Assembly: GCA_963680875.1 (NCBI GenBank)
Contig: OY804575.1
Coordinates: 30,656,494-30,720,493 of the forward strand
DNA: 64,000 nt
Source: Bathymodiolus brooksi
Lineage: Eukaryota > Mollusca > Bivalvia > Mytilida > Modiolidae
Direction of reading: 5' to 3'
The notes beneath the pieces were generated by a model. That model ran no database searches, was not told the origin of the DNA, and was given only the letters and a program-made list of their open reading frames with translations. Positions 49,701 to 64,000 of this stretch are shown in pieces (the first letter of the stretch is position 1; each line of letters starts with the position of its first letter). Position numbers and translations under genes: made by a program.

Positions 49701-52700
49701 AGCCACTCTATAAACAACATGCATGGTGGAGTACTTAGCCTACCACAACAATACCAGCCACTCTATAAACAACATGCATGGTGGATTACTTAACCTACAA
49801 CAACAATACCAACTACTCCATAAACAACATGCATGGTGGATTACTTAACCTACCACAACAATACCAACTACTCTATAAACAACATGCATGGTGGATTACT
49901 TAACCTACCACAACAATACCAGCCACTCTATAAACAACATGCATGGTGGATTACTTAACCTACCACAACAATACCAACTACTCCATAAACAACATGCATG
50001 GTGGATTACTTAAGCTACAACAACAATACCAGCCACTCTAAAAACAACATGCATGGTGGAGTACTTAGCCCACCACAACAATACCAACTACTCCATAAAC
50101 AACATGCATGGTGGATTACTTAACCTACCACAACAATACCAACTACTCTATAAACAGCATGCATGGTGGAGTACTTAACCTACCACAGCAATACCAACCA
50201 CTCTATAAACAACATGCGTGGTGGATTACTTAACCTACCACAACAATACCAACCACTCTATAAACAACATGCATGGTGGATTACTTAACCTACCACAACA
50301 ATACCAACCACTCTATAAACAACATGCATGGTGGATTACTTAACCTACCACAACAATACCAACTACTCTATAAACAACATGCATGGTGGATTACTTAACC
50401 TACCACAACAATACCAACTACTCTATAAACAACATGCATGGTGGATTACTTAGCCTAGCACAACAATACCAGCCACTCTATAAACAACATGCATGGTGGA
50501 TTACTTAGCCTACCACAACAATACCAGCCACTCTATAAACAACATGCATGGTGGATTTCTTAGCCTACCACAACAATACCAACAACTCTATAAACAACAT
50601 GCATGGTGGATTACTTAACCTACCACAGCAATACCAACCACTCTATAAACAACATGCGTGGTGGATTACTTAACCTACCACAACAATACCAACCACTCTA
50701 TAAACAACATGCATGGTGGATTACTTAACCTACCACAACAATACCAACTACTCTATAAACAACATGCATGGTGGATTACTTAACCTACCACAACAATACC
50801 AACTACTCTATAAACAACATGCATGGTGGATTGCTTAACCTACCACAACAATACCAACTACTCTATAAACAACATGCATGGTGGATTACTTAGCCTACCA
50901 CAACAATACCAGCCACTCTATAAACAACATGCATGGTGGATTACTTAACCTACCACAACAATACCAACCACTCTATAAACAACATGCATGGTGGATTACT
51001 TAACCTACCACAACAATACCAACCACTCTATAAACAACATGCATGGTGGATTACTTAACCTACCACAACAATACCAACCACTCTATAAACAACATGCATG
51101 GTGGATTACTTAACCTACCACAACAATACCAACCACTCTATAAACAACATGCATGGTGGATTTCTTAGCCTACCACAACAATACCAACTACTCTATAAAC
51201 AACATGCATGGTGGATTACTTAACCTACCACAACAATACCAACAACTCTATAAACAACATGCATGGTGGATTACTTAACCTACCACAACAATACCAACCA
51301 CTCTATAAACAACATGCATGGTGGATTACTTAACCTAACACAACAATACCAACCATTCTATAAACAACATGCATGGTGGATTACTTAACCTACCACAACA
51401 ATACCAACTACTCCATAAACAACATGCATGGTGGATTACTTAACCTACAACAACAATACCAACTACTCCATAAACAACATGCATGGTGGATTACTTAACC
51501 TACCACAACAATACCAACTACTCTATAAACAACATGCATGGTGGATTACTTAACCTACCACAACAATACCAACCACTCTATAAACAACATGCATGGTGGA
51601 TTACTTAACCTAACACAACAATACCAACCATTCTATAAACAACATGCATGGTGGATTACTTAACCTACCACAACAAAACCAGCCACTCTATAAACAACAT
51701 GCATGGTGGATTACTTAACCTACCACAACAATACCAACTACTCCATAAACAACATGCATGGTGGATTACTTAACCTACCACAACAATACCAACTACTCAA
51801 TAAACAACATGCATGGTGGATTACTTAACCTACCACAACAATACCAACCATTCTATCAACAACATGGATGGTGGAGTACTTAACCTACCACCACAATACC
51901 AGCCACTCTATAAACAACATGCATGGTGGAGCACTTAACCTACGACAACAATACCAACTACTCCATAAACAACATGCATGGTGGATTACTTAACCTACCA
52001 CAACAATACCAACTACTCTATAAACAACATGCATGGTGGATTACTTAACCTACCACAACAATACCAACCATTCTATCAACAACATGCATGGTGGATTACT
52101 TAACCTACCACAACAATACCAGCCACTCTATAAACAACATGCATGGTGGATTACTTAACCTACCACAACAATACCAGCCACTCTATAAACAACATGCATG
52201 GTGGAGTACTTAACCTACCACAACAATACCAGCCACTCTATAAACAACATGCATGGTGGATTACTTAACCTACCACAACAATACCAACCACTCTATAAAC
52301 AACATCCATGGTGGATTACTTAGCCTACCACAACAATACCAGCCACTCTATAAACAACATGCATGGTGGATTACTTAGCCTACCACAACAATACCAACCA
52401 CTCTATAAACAACATGCATGGTGGAGTACTTAACCTACCACAACAATACCAACCATTCTATCAACAACATGCATGGTGGAGTACTTAACCTACCACAACA
52501 ATACCAGCCACTCTATAAACAACATGCATTGTGGAGTACTTAACCTACCACAACAATACCAACCACTCTATCAACAACATGCATGGTGGATTACTTAACC
52601 TACCACAACAATACCAGCAACTCTATAAACAACATGCATGGTGGATTACTACTTAACCTACCACAACAATACCAGCCACTCTATAAACAAAATGCATGGT

Positions 52701-55240
52701 GGATTACTTAACCTACCACAACAATACCAACCACTCTATAAACAACATGCATGTTGGACTACTTAACCTACCACAACAATACCAACTACTCCATAAACAA
52801 CATGCATGGTGGATTACTTAACCTACCACAACAATACCAGCCACTCTATAAACAACATGCATGGTGGATTAATTAACCTACCACAACAATACCAACCACT
52901 CTATAAACAACGTGCATGGTGGATTACTTAACCTACCACAACAATACCTGCCACTCTATAAACAACATGCATGGTGGATTACTTAACCTACCACAACAAT
53001 ACCGACTACTCTATAAACAACATGCATGGTGGATTACTTAACATACCACAACAATACCAGCCACTCTATAAACAACATGCATGGTGGATTACTTAGCCTA
53101 CCACAACAATACCAGCCACTCTATAAAAAACATGCATGGTGGATTACTTAACCTACCACAACAATACCAACCACTCTATAAACAACATGCATGGTGGATT
53201 ACTTAACATACCACAACAATATCAACCACTCTATAAACAACATGCATGGTGGATTAATTAGCCTACCACAACAATACCATCCACTCTATAAACAACATGC
53301 ATGGTGGATTACTTAACCTACCACAACTATACCAACCACTCTATAAACAACGTGCATGATGGATTACTTAACCTACCACAACAATACCAGCCACTCTATA
53401 AAAAACATGCATGGTGGATTATTTTAACTACCAAAACAATACCAACCACTCTATAAACAACATGCATGGTGGATTACTTAACCTACCATAAAAATGCCAG
53501 ACACTCTATAAATAACATGCATGGTGGAGTACTTAACCTACCACAACAATACCAGCCACTCTATAAAAAACATGCATGGTGGATTATTTAACCTACCACA
53601 ACAATACCAACCACTCTATAAACTACATGCATGTTGGATTATTTAACCTACCACAACAATACCAGCCACTCTATAAACAACATGCATGGTGGATTACTAA
53701 ATCTACCACAACAATACCAGACCCTCTATTAACAACATGCATGGTGGATTACTTAATCTACCACAGCAATACCAACAACTCTATAAACAACATGCATGGT
53801 GGATTACTTAACCTACCACAACACTACCAACCACTCTATAAACAACATGCATGGTGGATTACTTAACCTACCACAACAATACCAACCACTCTATAAACAA
53901 CATGCATGGTGGATTACTTAACCTACCACAACAATTCCAACCACTCTATAAACAACATGCATGGTGGAGTACTTAACCTACCACAACAATACCAACCACT
54001 ATATAAACAACATGCATGGTGGATTACTTAACCTACCACAACAATACCAGCAACTCTATAAACAACATGCATGGTGGATTACTTAACCTACCACAACAAT
54101 TCCAACCACTCTATAAAGAACATGCATGGTGGAGTACTTAGCCTACCACAACAATACCAACCACTCTATAAACAACATGCATGGTGGATTACTTAACCTA
54201 CCACAAAAATACCAGCCACTCTATAAACAACATGCATGGTGGATTACTTAACCTACCACAACAATACCAACCACTCTATTAACAACATGCATGGTGGATT
54301 ACTTAACCTACCACAACAATACCAGCCACTCTATAAACAACATGCATGGTGGATTACTTAACCTACCACAACAATACCAGCCACTCTATAAACAACTTGC
54401 ATGGTGGATTACTTAACCTACCACAACAATACCAGCCCCTCTATAAACAACATGCATGGTGGATTACTTAACCTACCACAACAATACCAGCCACTCTATA
54501 AACAACATGCATGGTGGATTACTTAACCTACCACAACAATACCAACCACTCTATAAACAACATGCATGGTTGATTACTTAACCTACCACAATAATACCAG
54601 CCACTCTATAAACAACATGCATGGTGGATTACTTAACCTACCACAACAATACCAACCACTCTATAAACAACTTGCATGGTGGATTACTTAACCTACCACA
54701 ACAATACCAACTACTATATAAACAACATGCATGGTGGATTACTTAACATACCACAACAATACCAGCCACTCTATAAACAACATGCATGGTGGATTACTTA
54801 ACCTACCACAAGAATACCAACCACTCTATAAACAACATGCATGGTGGATTACTTAACCTACCACAACAATACCAGCCACTCTATAAACAACATGCATGGT
54901 GGATTACTTAACCTACCACAACAATACCAACCACTCTATAAACAACTTGCATGGTGGATTACTTAACTTACCACAACAATACCAACCACTCTATAAACAA
55001 CATGCATGGTGGATTACTTAACCTACCACAACAATACCAACCACTCTATAGACAACATGCATGGTGGATTACTTAACCTACCACAACAATACCAACCACT
55101 CTATAAACAACATGCATGGTGGATTATTTAACCTACCACAACAATACCAACTACTCAATAAACAACATGCATGGTGGATTACTTAACCTACCACAACAAT
55201 ACCAGCACCTCTATTAACAACATGCATGGTGGATTACTTA

Positions 55241-58200
55241 ACCTACCACGGCTATACCAACAACTCTATAAACAACATGCATGGTGGATTACTTAACATA
55301 CCACAACAATACCAGCCACTCTATAAACAACATGCATGGTGGATTACTTAACCTACCACAACAATACCAACCACTCTATAAACAACATGCATGGTGGATT
55401 ACTTAACCTACCACAACAATACCAGCCACTCTATAGACAACATGCATGGTGGATTACTTAACCTACCACAACAATACCAACCACTCTATAAACAACATGC
55501 ATGGTGGATTACTTAACCTACCACAACAATACCAACCACTCTATAAACAACATGCATGGTGGATTACTTAACCTACCACAACAATACCAACCACTCTATA
55601 AACAACTTGCATGGTGGATTACTTAACTTACCACAACAATACCAACCACTCTATAAACAACATGCATGGTGGATTACTTAACATACCACAACAATACCAA
55701 CCACTCTATAGACAACATGCATGGTGGATTACTTAACCTACCACAACAATACCAACCACTCTATAAACAACATGCATGGTGGATTACTTAACCTACCACA
55801 ACAATACCAACTACTCTATAAACAACATGCATGGTGGATTACTTAACCTACCACAACAATACCAGCACCTCTATTAACAACATGCATGGTGGATTACTTA
55901 ACCTACCACGGCTATACCAACAACTCTATAAACAACATGCATGGTGGATTACTTAACCTACCACAACAATACCAACCACTCTATAAACAACATGCATGGT
56001 GGATTACTTAGCCTACCACAACAATACCAGCCACTCTATAAACAACATGCATGGTGGAGTACTTAATATACCACAACAATACCAACCACTCTATAAACAA
56101 CATGCATGGTGGATTACTTAACATACCACAAAAATGCCAGACACTCTATAAACAACATGCATGGTGGAGTATTTAACCTACCACAACAATACCAGCCACT
56201 CTATAAAAAACATGCATGGTGGATTATTTAACCTACCACAACAATACCAACCACTCTATAAACAACATGCATGGTGGATTACTTAACCTACCACTACAAT
56301 ACCAGCCACTCTATGAACAACATGCATGGTGGATTACTTAACCTAACACAACAATACCAACCATTCTATAAACAACATGCATGGTGGATTACTTAACCTA
56401 CCACAACAATACCAACTACTCTATAAACAATATGCATGGTGGATTACATAGCCTACCACAACAATACCAGCCACTCTATAAACAACATGGATGGTGGTTT
56501 ACTTAACATACCACAAAAATGCCAGACACTCTATAAACAACATGCATGGTGGAGTATTTAACCTACCACAACAATACCAGCCACTCTATAAACAACATGC
56601 ATGGTGGATTATTTAACCTACCACAACAATACCAACCACTCTATAAACAACATGCATGGTGGATTACTTAACCTACCACAACAATACCAACCACTCTATT
56701 AACAACATGCATGGTGGATTACTTAACCTACCACAACAATTTCAACCACTCTATAAACAACATGCATGGTGGAGTACTTAACCTACCACAACAATACCAA
56801 CTACTCTATAAACAACATGCATGGTGGATTACTTAACCTACCACAACAATACCAACCACTCTATAAACAACATGCATGGTGGATGACTTAACCTACCACA
56901 ACAATACCAGCCACTCAATAAACAACATGCATGGTGGATTACTTAACCTACCACAACAATACCAACCACTCTATTAACAACATGCATGGTGGATTACTTA
57001 ACCTACCACAACAATACCAACTACTCTATAAACAACATGCATGGTGGATTACTTAACCTACCACAACAATACCAGCCACTCTATAAACAACATGCATGGT
57101 GGATGACTTAACCTACCACAACAATACCAGCCACTCAATAAACAACATGCATGGTGGATTACTTAACCTACCACAACAATACCAACCACTCTATAAACAA
57201 CATGCATTGTGGATTACTTAGCCTACCACAACAATACCAGCCACTCTATAAACAACATGCATGAGGGATTAATTAACCTACCACAACAATACCAGCCACT
57301 CTATAAACAACATGCATGGTGGAGTACTTAACCTAACACAACAATACCAACCATTCTATAAACAACATGCATGGTGGATTACTTAACCTACCACAACAAT
57401 ACCAACTACTCTATAAACAATATGCATGGTGGATTACTTAGCCTACCACAACAATACCAGCCACTCTATAAACAACATGGATGGTGGATTACTTAACATA
57501 CCACAAAAATGCCAGACACTCTATAAACAACATGCATGGTGGAGTACTTAGCCTACCACAACAATACCAACCACTCTATAAACAACATGCATGGTGGATT
57601 ACTTAACCTACCACAACAATACCAGCCACTCTATAAACAACATGCATGGTGGATTACTTAACCTACCACAACAATTCCAACCACTCTATAAAGAACATGC
57701 ATGGTGGAGTACTTAACCTACCACAACAATACCAACCACTCTATAAACAACATGCATGGTGGATTACTTAACCTACCACAAAAATACCAGCCACTCTATA
57801 AACAACATGCATGGTGGATTACTTAACCTACCACAACAATACCAACCACTCTATTAACAACATGCATGGTGGATTACTTAACCTACCACAACAATACCAT
57901 CCACTCTATAAACAACATGCATGGTGGATTACTTAACCTACCACAACAATACCAGCCACTCTATAAACAACATGCATGATAGATTACTTAGCCTACCACA
58001 ACAATACCAGCCACTCTATAAACAACTTGCATGGTGGATTACTTAACCTACCACAACAATACCAGCCCCTCTATAACCAACATGCATGGTGGATTACTTA
58101 ACCTACCACAACAATACCAGCCACTCTATAAACAACATGCATGGTGGATTACTTAACCTACCACAACAATACCAACCACTCTATAAACAACATGCATGGT

Positions 58201-61200
58201 TGATTACTTAACCTACCACAATAATACCAGCCACTCTATAAACAACATGCATGGTGGATTACTTAACCTACCACAACAATACCAACCACTCTATAAACAA
58301 CTTGCATGGTGGATTACTTAATCTACCACAACAATACCAACTACTATATAAACAACATGCATGGTGGATTACTTAACATACCACAACAATACCAGCCACT
58401 CTATAAACAACATGCATGGTGGATTACTTAACCTACCACAACAATACCAACCACTCTATAAACAACATGCATGGTGGATTACTTAACCTACCACAACAAT
58501 ACCAACCACTCTATAAACAACATGCATGGTGGATTACTTAACCTACCACAACAATACCAACCACTCTATAAACAACTTGCATGGTGGATTACTTAACTTA
58601 CCACAACAATACCAACCACTCTATAAACAACATGCATGGTGGATTACTTAACCTACCACAACAATACCAACCACTCTATAGACAACATGCATGGTGGATT
58701 ACTTAACCTACCACAACAATACCAACCACTCTATAAACAACATGCATGGTGGATTACTTAACCTACCACAACAATACCAACTACTCTATAAACAACATGC
58801 ATGGTGGATTACTTAACCTACCACAACAATGCCAGCACCTCTATTAACAACATGCATGGTGGATTACTTAACCTACCACGGCTATACCAACAACTCTATA
58901 AACAACATGCATGGTGGATTACTTAACATACCACAACAATACCAGCCACTCTATAAACAACATGCATGGTGGATTACTTAACCTACCACAACAATACCAA
59001 CCACTCTATAAGCAACATGCATGGTGGATTACTTAACCTACCACAACAATACCAGCCACTCTATAGACAACATGCATGGTGGATTACTTATCCTACCACA
59101 ACAATACCAACCACTCTATAAACAACATGCATGGTGGATTACTTAACCTACCACTACAATACCAACTACTCTATAAACAACATGCATGGTGGATTACTTA
59201 ACCTACCACAACAATACCAACCACTCTATAAACAACTTGCATGGTGGATTACTTAACTTACCACAACAATACCAACCACTCTATAAACAACATGCATGGT
59301 TGATTACTTAACCTACCACAACAATACCAACCACTCTATAGACAACATGCATGGTGGATTACTTAACCTACCACAACAATACCAACCACTCTATAAACAA
59401 CATGCATGGTGGACTACTTAACCTACCACAACAATACCAACTACTCTATAAACAACATGCATGGTGGATTACTTAACCTACCACAACAATACCAGCACCT
59501 CTATTAACAACATGCATGGTGGATTACTTAACCTACCACGGCTATACCAACAACTCTATAAACAACATGCATGGTGGATTACTTAGCCTACCACAACAAT
59601 ACCAGCCACTCTATAAACAACATGCATGGTGGAGTACTTAATCTACCACAACAATACCAACTACTCTATAAACAACATGCATGGTGGATTACTTAACATA
59701 CCACAAAAATGCCAGACACTCTATAAACAACATGCATGGTGGATTACTTAACCTACCACAACAATACCAGCCACTCTATGAACAACATGCATGGTGGATT
59801 ACTTAACCTACCACAACAATACCAGCCCCTCTATTAACAACATGCATGGTGGATTACTTAACCTACCACAGCAATACCTACAACTCTATAAACAACATGC
59901 ATGGTGGATTACTTAACCTACCACAACAATACCAACCACTCTATAAACAACATGCATGGTGGATTACTTAACCTACCACAACAATACCAGCCACTCTATA
60001 AACAACATGCATGGTGGAGTACTTAACCTAACACAACAATACCAACCATTCTATAAACAACATGCATGGTGGATTACTTAACCTACCACAACAATACCAA
60101 CTACTCTATAAACAATATGCATGGTGGATTACTTAGCCTACCACAACAATACCAGCCACTCTATAAACAACATGGATGGTGGATTACTTAACATACCACA
60201 AAAATGCCAGACACTCTATAAACAACATGCATGGTGGAGTATTTAACCTACCACAACAATACCAGCCACTCTATAAACAACATGCATGGTGGATTATTTA
60301 ACCTACCACAACAATACCAACCACTCTATAAACAACATGCATGGTGGATTACTTAACCTACCACAACAATACCAACCACTCTATAAACAACATGCATGGT
60401 GGATTACTTAACCTACCACAACAATTTCAACCACTCTATAAACAACATGCATGGTGGAGTACTTAACCTACCACAACAATACCAACTACTCTATAAACAA
60501 CATGCATGGTGGATTACTTAACCTACCACAACAATACCAACCACTCTATAAACAACATGCATGGTGGATGACTTAACCTACCACAACAATACCAGCCACT
60601 CAATAAACAACATGCATGGTGGACTACTTAACCTACCACAAAAATACCAGCCACTCTATAAACAACATTCATGGTGGATTACTTAACCTACCACAACAAT
60701 ACCAACCACTCTATTAACAACATGCATGGTGGATTACTTAACCTACCACAACAATACCAACCACTCTATAAACAACATGCATGGTGGATTACTTAACCTA
60801 CCACAACAATACCAGCCACTTTATAAACAACATGCATGGTGGATTAATTAACCTACCACAACAATACCAGCCACTCTATAAACAACATGCATGGTGGAGT
60901 ACTTAACCTAACACAACAATACCAACCATTCTATAAACAACATGCATGGTGGATTACTTAACCTACCACAACAATACCAACTACTCTATAAACAATATGC
61001 ATTGTGGATTACTTAGCCTACCACAACAATACCAGCCACTCTATAAACAACATGGATGGTGGATTACTTAACATACCACAAAAATGCCAGACACTCTATA
61101 AACAACATGCATGGTGGAGTATTTAACCTACCACAACAATACCAGCCACTCTATAAACAACATGCATGGTGGATTATTTAACCTACCACAACAATACCAA

Positions 61201-62790
61201 CCACTCTATAAACAACATGCACGGTGGATTACTTAACCTACCACAACAATACCAACCACTCTATAAACAACATGCATGGTGGATTATTTAACCTACCACA
61301 ACAATTCCAACCACTATATAAACAACATGCATGGTGGATTACTTAACCTACCACAACAATACCAACCACTCTATAAACAACATGCATGGTGGATTACTTA
61401 ACCTACCACAACAATTTCAAACACTCTATTAACAACATGCATGGTGGAGTACTTAACCTACCACAACAATACCAACTACCCTATAAACAACATGCATGGT
61501 GGATTACTTAACCTACCACAACAATACCAACAACTCTATAAACAACATGCATGGTGGATGAGTTAACCTACCACAACAATACCAGCCACTCAATAAACAA
61601 CATGCATGGTGGACTACTTAACAACCACAACAATTCCAACCACTCTATAAACAACATGCATGGTGGAGTACTTAACCTACCACAACAATACCAACCACTC
61701 TATAAACAACATGCATTGTGGATTACTTAACCTACCACAAAAATACCAGCCACTCTATAAACAACATTCATGGTGGATTACTTAACCTACCACAACAATA
61801 CCAACCACTCTATAAACAACTTGCATGGTGGATTACTTAGCTTACCACAACAATACCAACCACTCTATAAACAACATGCATGGTGGATTACTTAACCTAC
61901 CACAACAATACCAACCACTCTATAGACAACATGCATGGTGGATTACTTAACCTACCACAACAATACCAACCACTCTATAAACAACATGCATGGTGGATTA
62001 CTTAACCTACCACAACAATACCAACTACTCTATAAACAACATGCATGGTGGATTACTTAACCTACCACAACAATACCAGCACCTCTATTAACAACATGCA
62101 TGGTGGATTACTTAACCTACCACGGCTATACCAACAACTCTATAAACAACATGCATGGTGGATTACTTAGCATACCACAACAATACCAGCCACTCTATAA
62201 ACAACATGCATGGTGGATTACTTAACCTACCACAACAATACCAACCACTCTATAAGCAACATGCATGGTGGATTACTTAACCTACCACAACAATACCAGC
62301 CACTCTATAGACAACATGCATGGTGGATTACTTAACCTACCACAACAATACCAACCACTCTATAAACAACATGCATGGTGGATTACTTAACCTACCACTA
62401 CAATACCAACTACTCTATAAACAACATGCATGGTGGATTACTTAACCTACCACAACAATACCAACCACTCTATAAACAACTTGCATGGTGGATTACTTAA
62501 CTTACCACAACAATACCAACCACTCTATAAACAACATGCATGGTTGATTACTTAACCTACCACAACAATACCAACCACTCTATAGACAACATGCATGGTG
62601 GATTACTTAACCTACCACAACAATACCAACCACTCTATAAACAACATGCATGGTGGATTACTTAACCTACCACAACAATACCAACTACTCTATAAACAAC
62701 ATGCATGGTGGATTACTTAACCTACCACAACAATACCAGCACCTCTATTAACAACATGCATGGTGGATTACTTAACCTACCACGGCTATA
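55241..62790. repeat. 660-bp (12-unit) paired markers nested in ~3-kb duplications
   Basis: The private variant 'ccacggctatacc' occurs as pairs 660 bp apart: acctaccacg at 55,241/55,901, 58,871/59,531 and 62,115/62,775. The pairs are spaced 2970 bp (54 x 55) between first and second. From the last member of the second pair to the first of the third is 2584 bp (47 x 55 minus the 1-bp deletion near 61,622). This shows stepwise growth by large segments. Confidence 0.8.
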
Positions 62791-64000
62791 CCAACAACTC
62801 TATAAACAACATGCATGGTGGATTACTTAGCCTACCACAACAATACCAGCCACTCTATAAACAACATGCATGGTGGAGTACTTAATCTACCACAACAATA
62901 CCAACTACTCTATAAATAACATGCATGGTGGATTACTTAACATACCACAAAAATGCCAGACACTCTATAAACAACATGCCTGGTGGATTACTTAACCTAC
63001 CACAACAATACCAGCCACTCTATGAACAACATGCATGGTGGATTACTTAACCTACCACAACAATACCAGCCCCTCTATTAACAACATGCATGATGGATTA
63101 CTTAACAACCACAGCAATACCTACAACTCTATAAACAACATGCATGGTGGATTACTTAGCCTACCACAACAATACCAACCACTCTATAAACAACATGCAT
63201 GGTGGATTACTTAACCTACCACAACAATAGCAGCCACTCTATAAACAACATGCATGGTGGAGTACTTAACCTAACACAACAATACCAACCATTCTATAAA
63301 CAACATGCATGGTGGATTACTTAACCTACCACAACAATACCAACTACTCTATAAACAATATGCATGGTGGATTACTTAGCCTACCACAACAATACCAGCC
63401 ACTCTATAAACAACATGGATGGTGGATTACTTAACATACCACAAAAATGCCAGACACTCTATAAACAACATGCATGGTGGAGTATTTAACCTACCACAAC
63501 AATACCAGCCACTCTATAAACAACATGCATGGTGGATTATTTAACCTACCACAACAATACCAACCACTCTATAAACAACATGCATGGTGGATTACTTAAC
63601 CTACCACAACAATACCAGCCACTCTATAAACAACATGCATGGTGGATTACTTAACCTACCACAACAATTTCAACCACTCTATAAACAACATGCATGGTGG
63701 AGTACTTAACCTACCACAACAATACCAACTACTCTATAAACAACATGCATGGTGGATTACTTAACCTACCACAACAATACCAACCACTCTATAAACAACA
63801 TGCATGGTGGATGACTTAACCTACCACAACAATACTAGCCACTCAATAAACAACATGCATGGTGGATTACTTAACCTACCACAAAAATACCAGTCACTCT
63901 ATAAACAACATTCATGGTGGATTACTTAACCTACCACAACAATACCAACCACTCTATTAACAACATGCATGGTGGATTACTTAACCTACCACAACAATAC

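Larger units (their letters stand above)
40506..64000. repeat. 55-bp satellite array (~427 units), runs off the window
   Basis: Continuous direct repeats of a 55-bp unit: AACCTACCACAACAATACCA, then ACCACTCTATAAACAACATG, then CATGGTGGATTACTT. ACATGCATG contains the palindrome CATGCATG. Typical variants are accAGccactc, accaacTActc, accaacAActc, ctatTaac, tagcctacc and ggaGtactt. Register is kept with rare indels: +3 at about 52,640, -1 at about 61,622 and at 63,105. Since 55 is not a multiple of 3 and most frames contain stops, the array is not coding. The right end is not in the window. Confidence 0.96.

Noticed and set aside
53576..53866. 96-codon frame in the 55-bp array
   Set aside because: It starts and stops inside the satellite and depends on local point changes that remove stops; its 55-residue period is just three repeat units.

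Overview
This looks like nuclear DNA of a bilaterian animal, most likely a bivalve mollusc. A marine mussel (Mytilus-like) is my best guess. The evidence is spliceosomal introns, a Tc1-type transposon, a C-type lectin gene cut by introns, low GC, and dispersed repeats that I associate from memory with mussel genomes. No database check was possible. About 50 of the 64 kb is tandem repeat, and there is only one credible host gene.

Layout. (1) 1-779: short unique flank, then the 3' end of a decayed reverse-transcriptase element on the minus strand. (2) 780-28,700: a three-copy macro-repeat. Each module is a ~0.66-0.74 kb core (RT fragment, AT-rich linker, short 36-bp repeats), then a long array of a 34-bp unit centred on the palindrome TAGGCCTA, then a ~32-bp tail. 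The arrays are about 8.1, 3.3 and 14.3 kb, roughly 750 units in total, with several superimposed higher-order periods. (3) 28,932-30,428: an almost complete Tc1/mariner (DD34E) element with TA target duplication and terminal inverted repeats. Its transposase is full length but broken by two in-frame stops. (4) 31,654-39,811, minus strand: five exons with matching splice phases. They encode a C-type lectin domain (three exons), a Thr/Ser-rich mucin-like linker and a C-terminal PAN/apple-like domain ending in a stop. The first exon (signal peptide) was not found. The introns carry retroelement 3' ends, SINE-like pieces, a MITE-like inverted repeat, a second foldback and a 31-bp minisatellite. 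A 49-bp minisatellite lies against the last exon and appears to derive from it. (5) 40,506-64,000: an array of a 55-bp unit, about 427 copies, running off the window, again with higher-order periods (for example 660 and 1375 bp).

Function. The lectin-mucin-PAN protein is most simply a secreted carbohydrate- or glycoprotein-binding protein of the kind expanded in bivalve immunity or mucus; this role is inferred from domains only. The rest of the window is repeat biology: satellite birth, module duplication and transposon decay. If the missing first exon lies beyond 64,000, the 55-bp array sits inside the first intron or promoter region of the lectin gene.
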